This document shows, one piece after another, positions 5,737 to 5,788 of a stretch of 5,788 nt of DNA. The number at the start of each line of letters is the position of its first letter. Positions within the stretch are counted from its first letter, which is position 1. This stretch comes from Lachnoclostridium sp. (GTDB lineage Bacteria > Bacillota > Clostridia > Lachnospirales > Lachnospiraceae), in NCBI GenBank assembly GCA_003445895.1, contig DMCD01000046.1, forward strand, positions 10,538 to 16,325. The letters are read 5' to 3'. Under the pieces are notes generated by a model. The model searched no databases. It saw only the letters and a program-made list of their open reading frames with translations, and was not told where the DNA came from. Both the position numbers and the translations under genes were made by a program.

Positions 5737-5788
5737 TGAAGCGCTATTCCTTCCGCCAGTTTATCCAGGACTTCTACATGGCCCTGGT
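5736..5788 (+). CDS. potC: Spermidine/putrescine ABC transporter, permease subunit PotC (first codons only)
   Basis: Only 17 full codons are inside the window, beginning MKRYSFRQFIQDFYMAL. The ATG shares its A with the last base of the potB TGA stop and has a strong ribosome binding site in potB. The visible residues show a basic, amphipathic start leading into what would be the first membrane segment, as in PotC. The identification rests mainly on position: in pot operons the second permease follows PotB directly. PotC would pair with PotB to form the polyamine channel, and potD (the substrate-binding protein) is expected after it. Confidence 0.75.
   Translation, partial: MKRYSFRQFIQDFYMAL

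Noticed and set aside
1..5788. CRISPR array, tRNA, rRNA, insertion sequence or phage genes
   Set aside because: I saw no regularly spaced repeats, no cloverleaf with acceptor pairing, no transposase or integrase motifs and no terminal inverted repeats.

Overview
The window reads as a piece of chromosome from a fairly GC-rich Clostridia-type Firmicute, most like Lachnospiraceae. This is inferred from strong AGGAGG-type ribosome binding sites, GTG and TTG starts, consensus sigma-A-type promoters in AT-rich gaps, and the character of the proteins. No rRNA or other taxonomic marker is present, so the placement is tentative.

Two gene groups point away from a shared control region at about 2947-3178. 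On the minus strand, reading leftward, come: (i) a secreted lipoprotein with an AlgX/AlgJ-type SGNH esterase/acetyltransferase domain (2946-1786); (ii) a cytoplasmic lactonase-family beta-propeller of the 6-phosphogluconolactonase (YbhE/Pgl) type with altered signature motifs (1660-593); and (iii) the N-terminal half of chorismate synthase, AroC (545 to the window edge). The 125-bp gap between (i) and (ii) holds a possible weak promoter and a perfect 7-bp hairpin. The 47-bp gap between (ii) and (iii) holds a hairpin followed by a T-run when read on the plus strand.

On the plus strand a perfect TTGACA/TATAAT promoter drives a compact polyamine-uptake operon. It starts with an XRE-HTH plus cupin regulator of the PuuR type (3179-3712). 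Then come potA (ATPase, 3777-4877), potB (permease, 4915-5736) and the first codons of potC (5736 to the edge, overlapping potB by one base). PotA energises the PotB/PotC channel. The substrate-binding protein PotD is expected downstream, outside the window. The regulator lies first in its own operon, which suggests autoregulation in response to spermidine or putrescine.

No mobile element, CRISPR array, tRNA, rRNA or phage signature is visible. I see no convincing new multi-gene system. The points most worth a second look are the AlgX/AlgJ-like lipoprotein with no visible membrane acyltransferase partner, the motif-divergent lactonase homologue, and the repeat-containing divergent promoter region.
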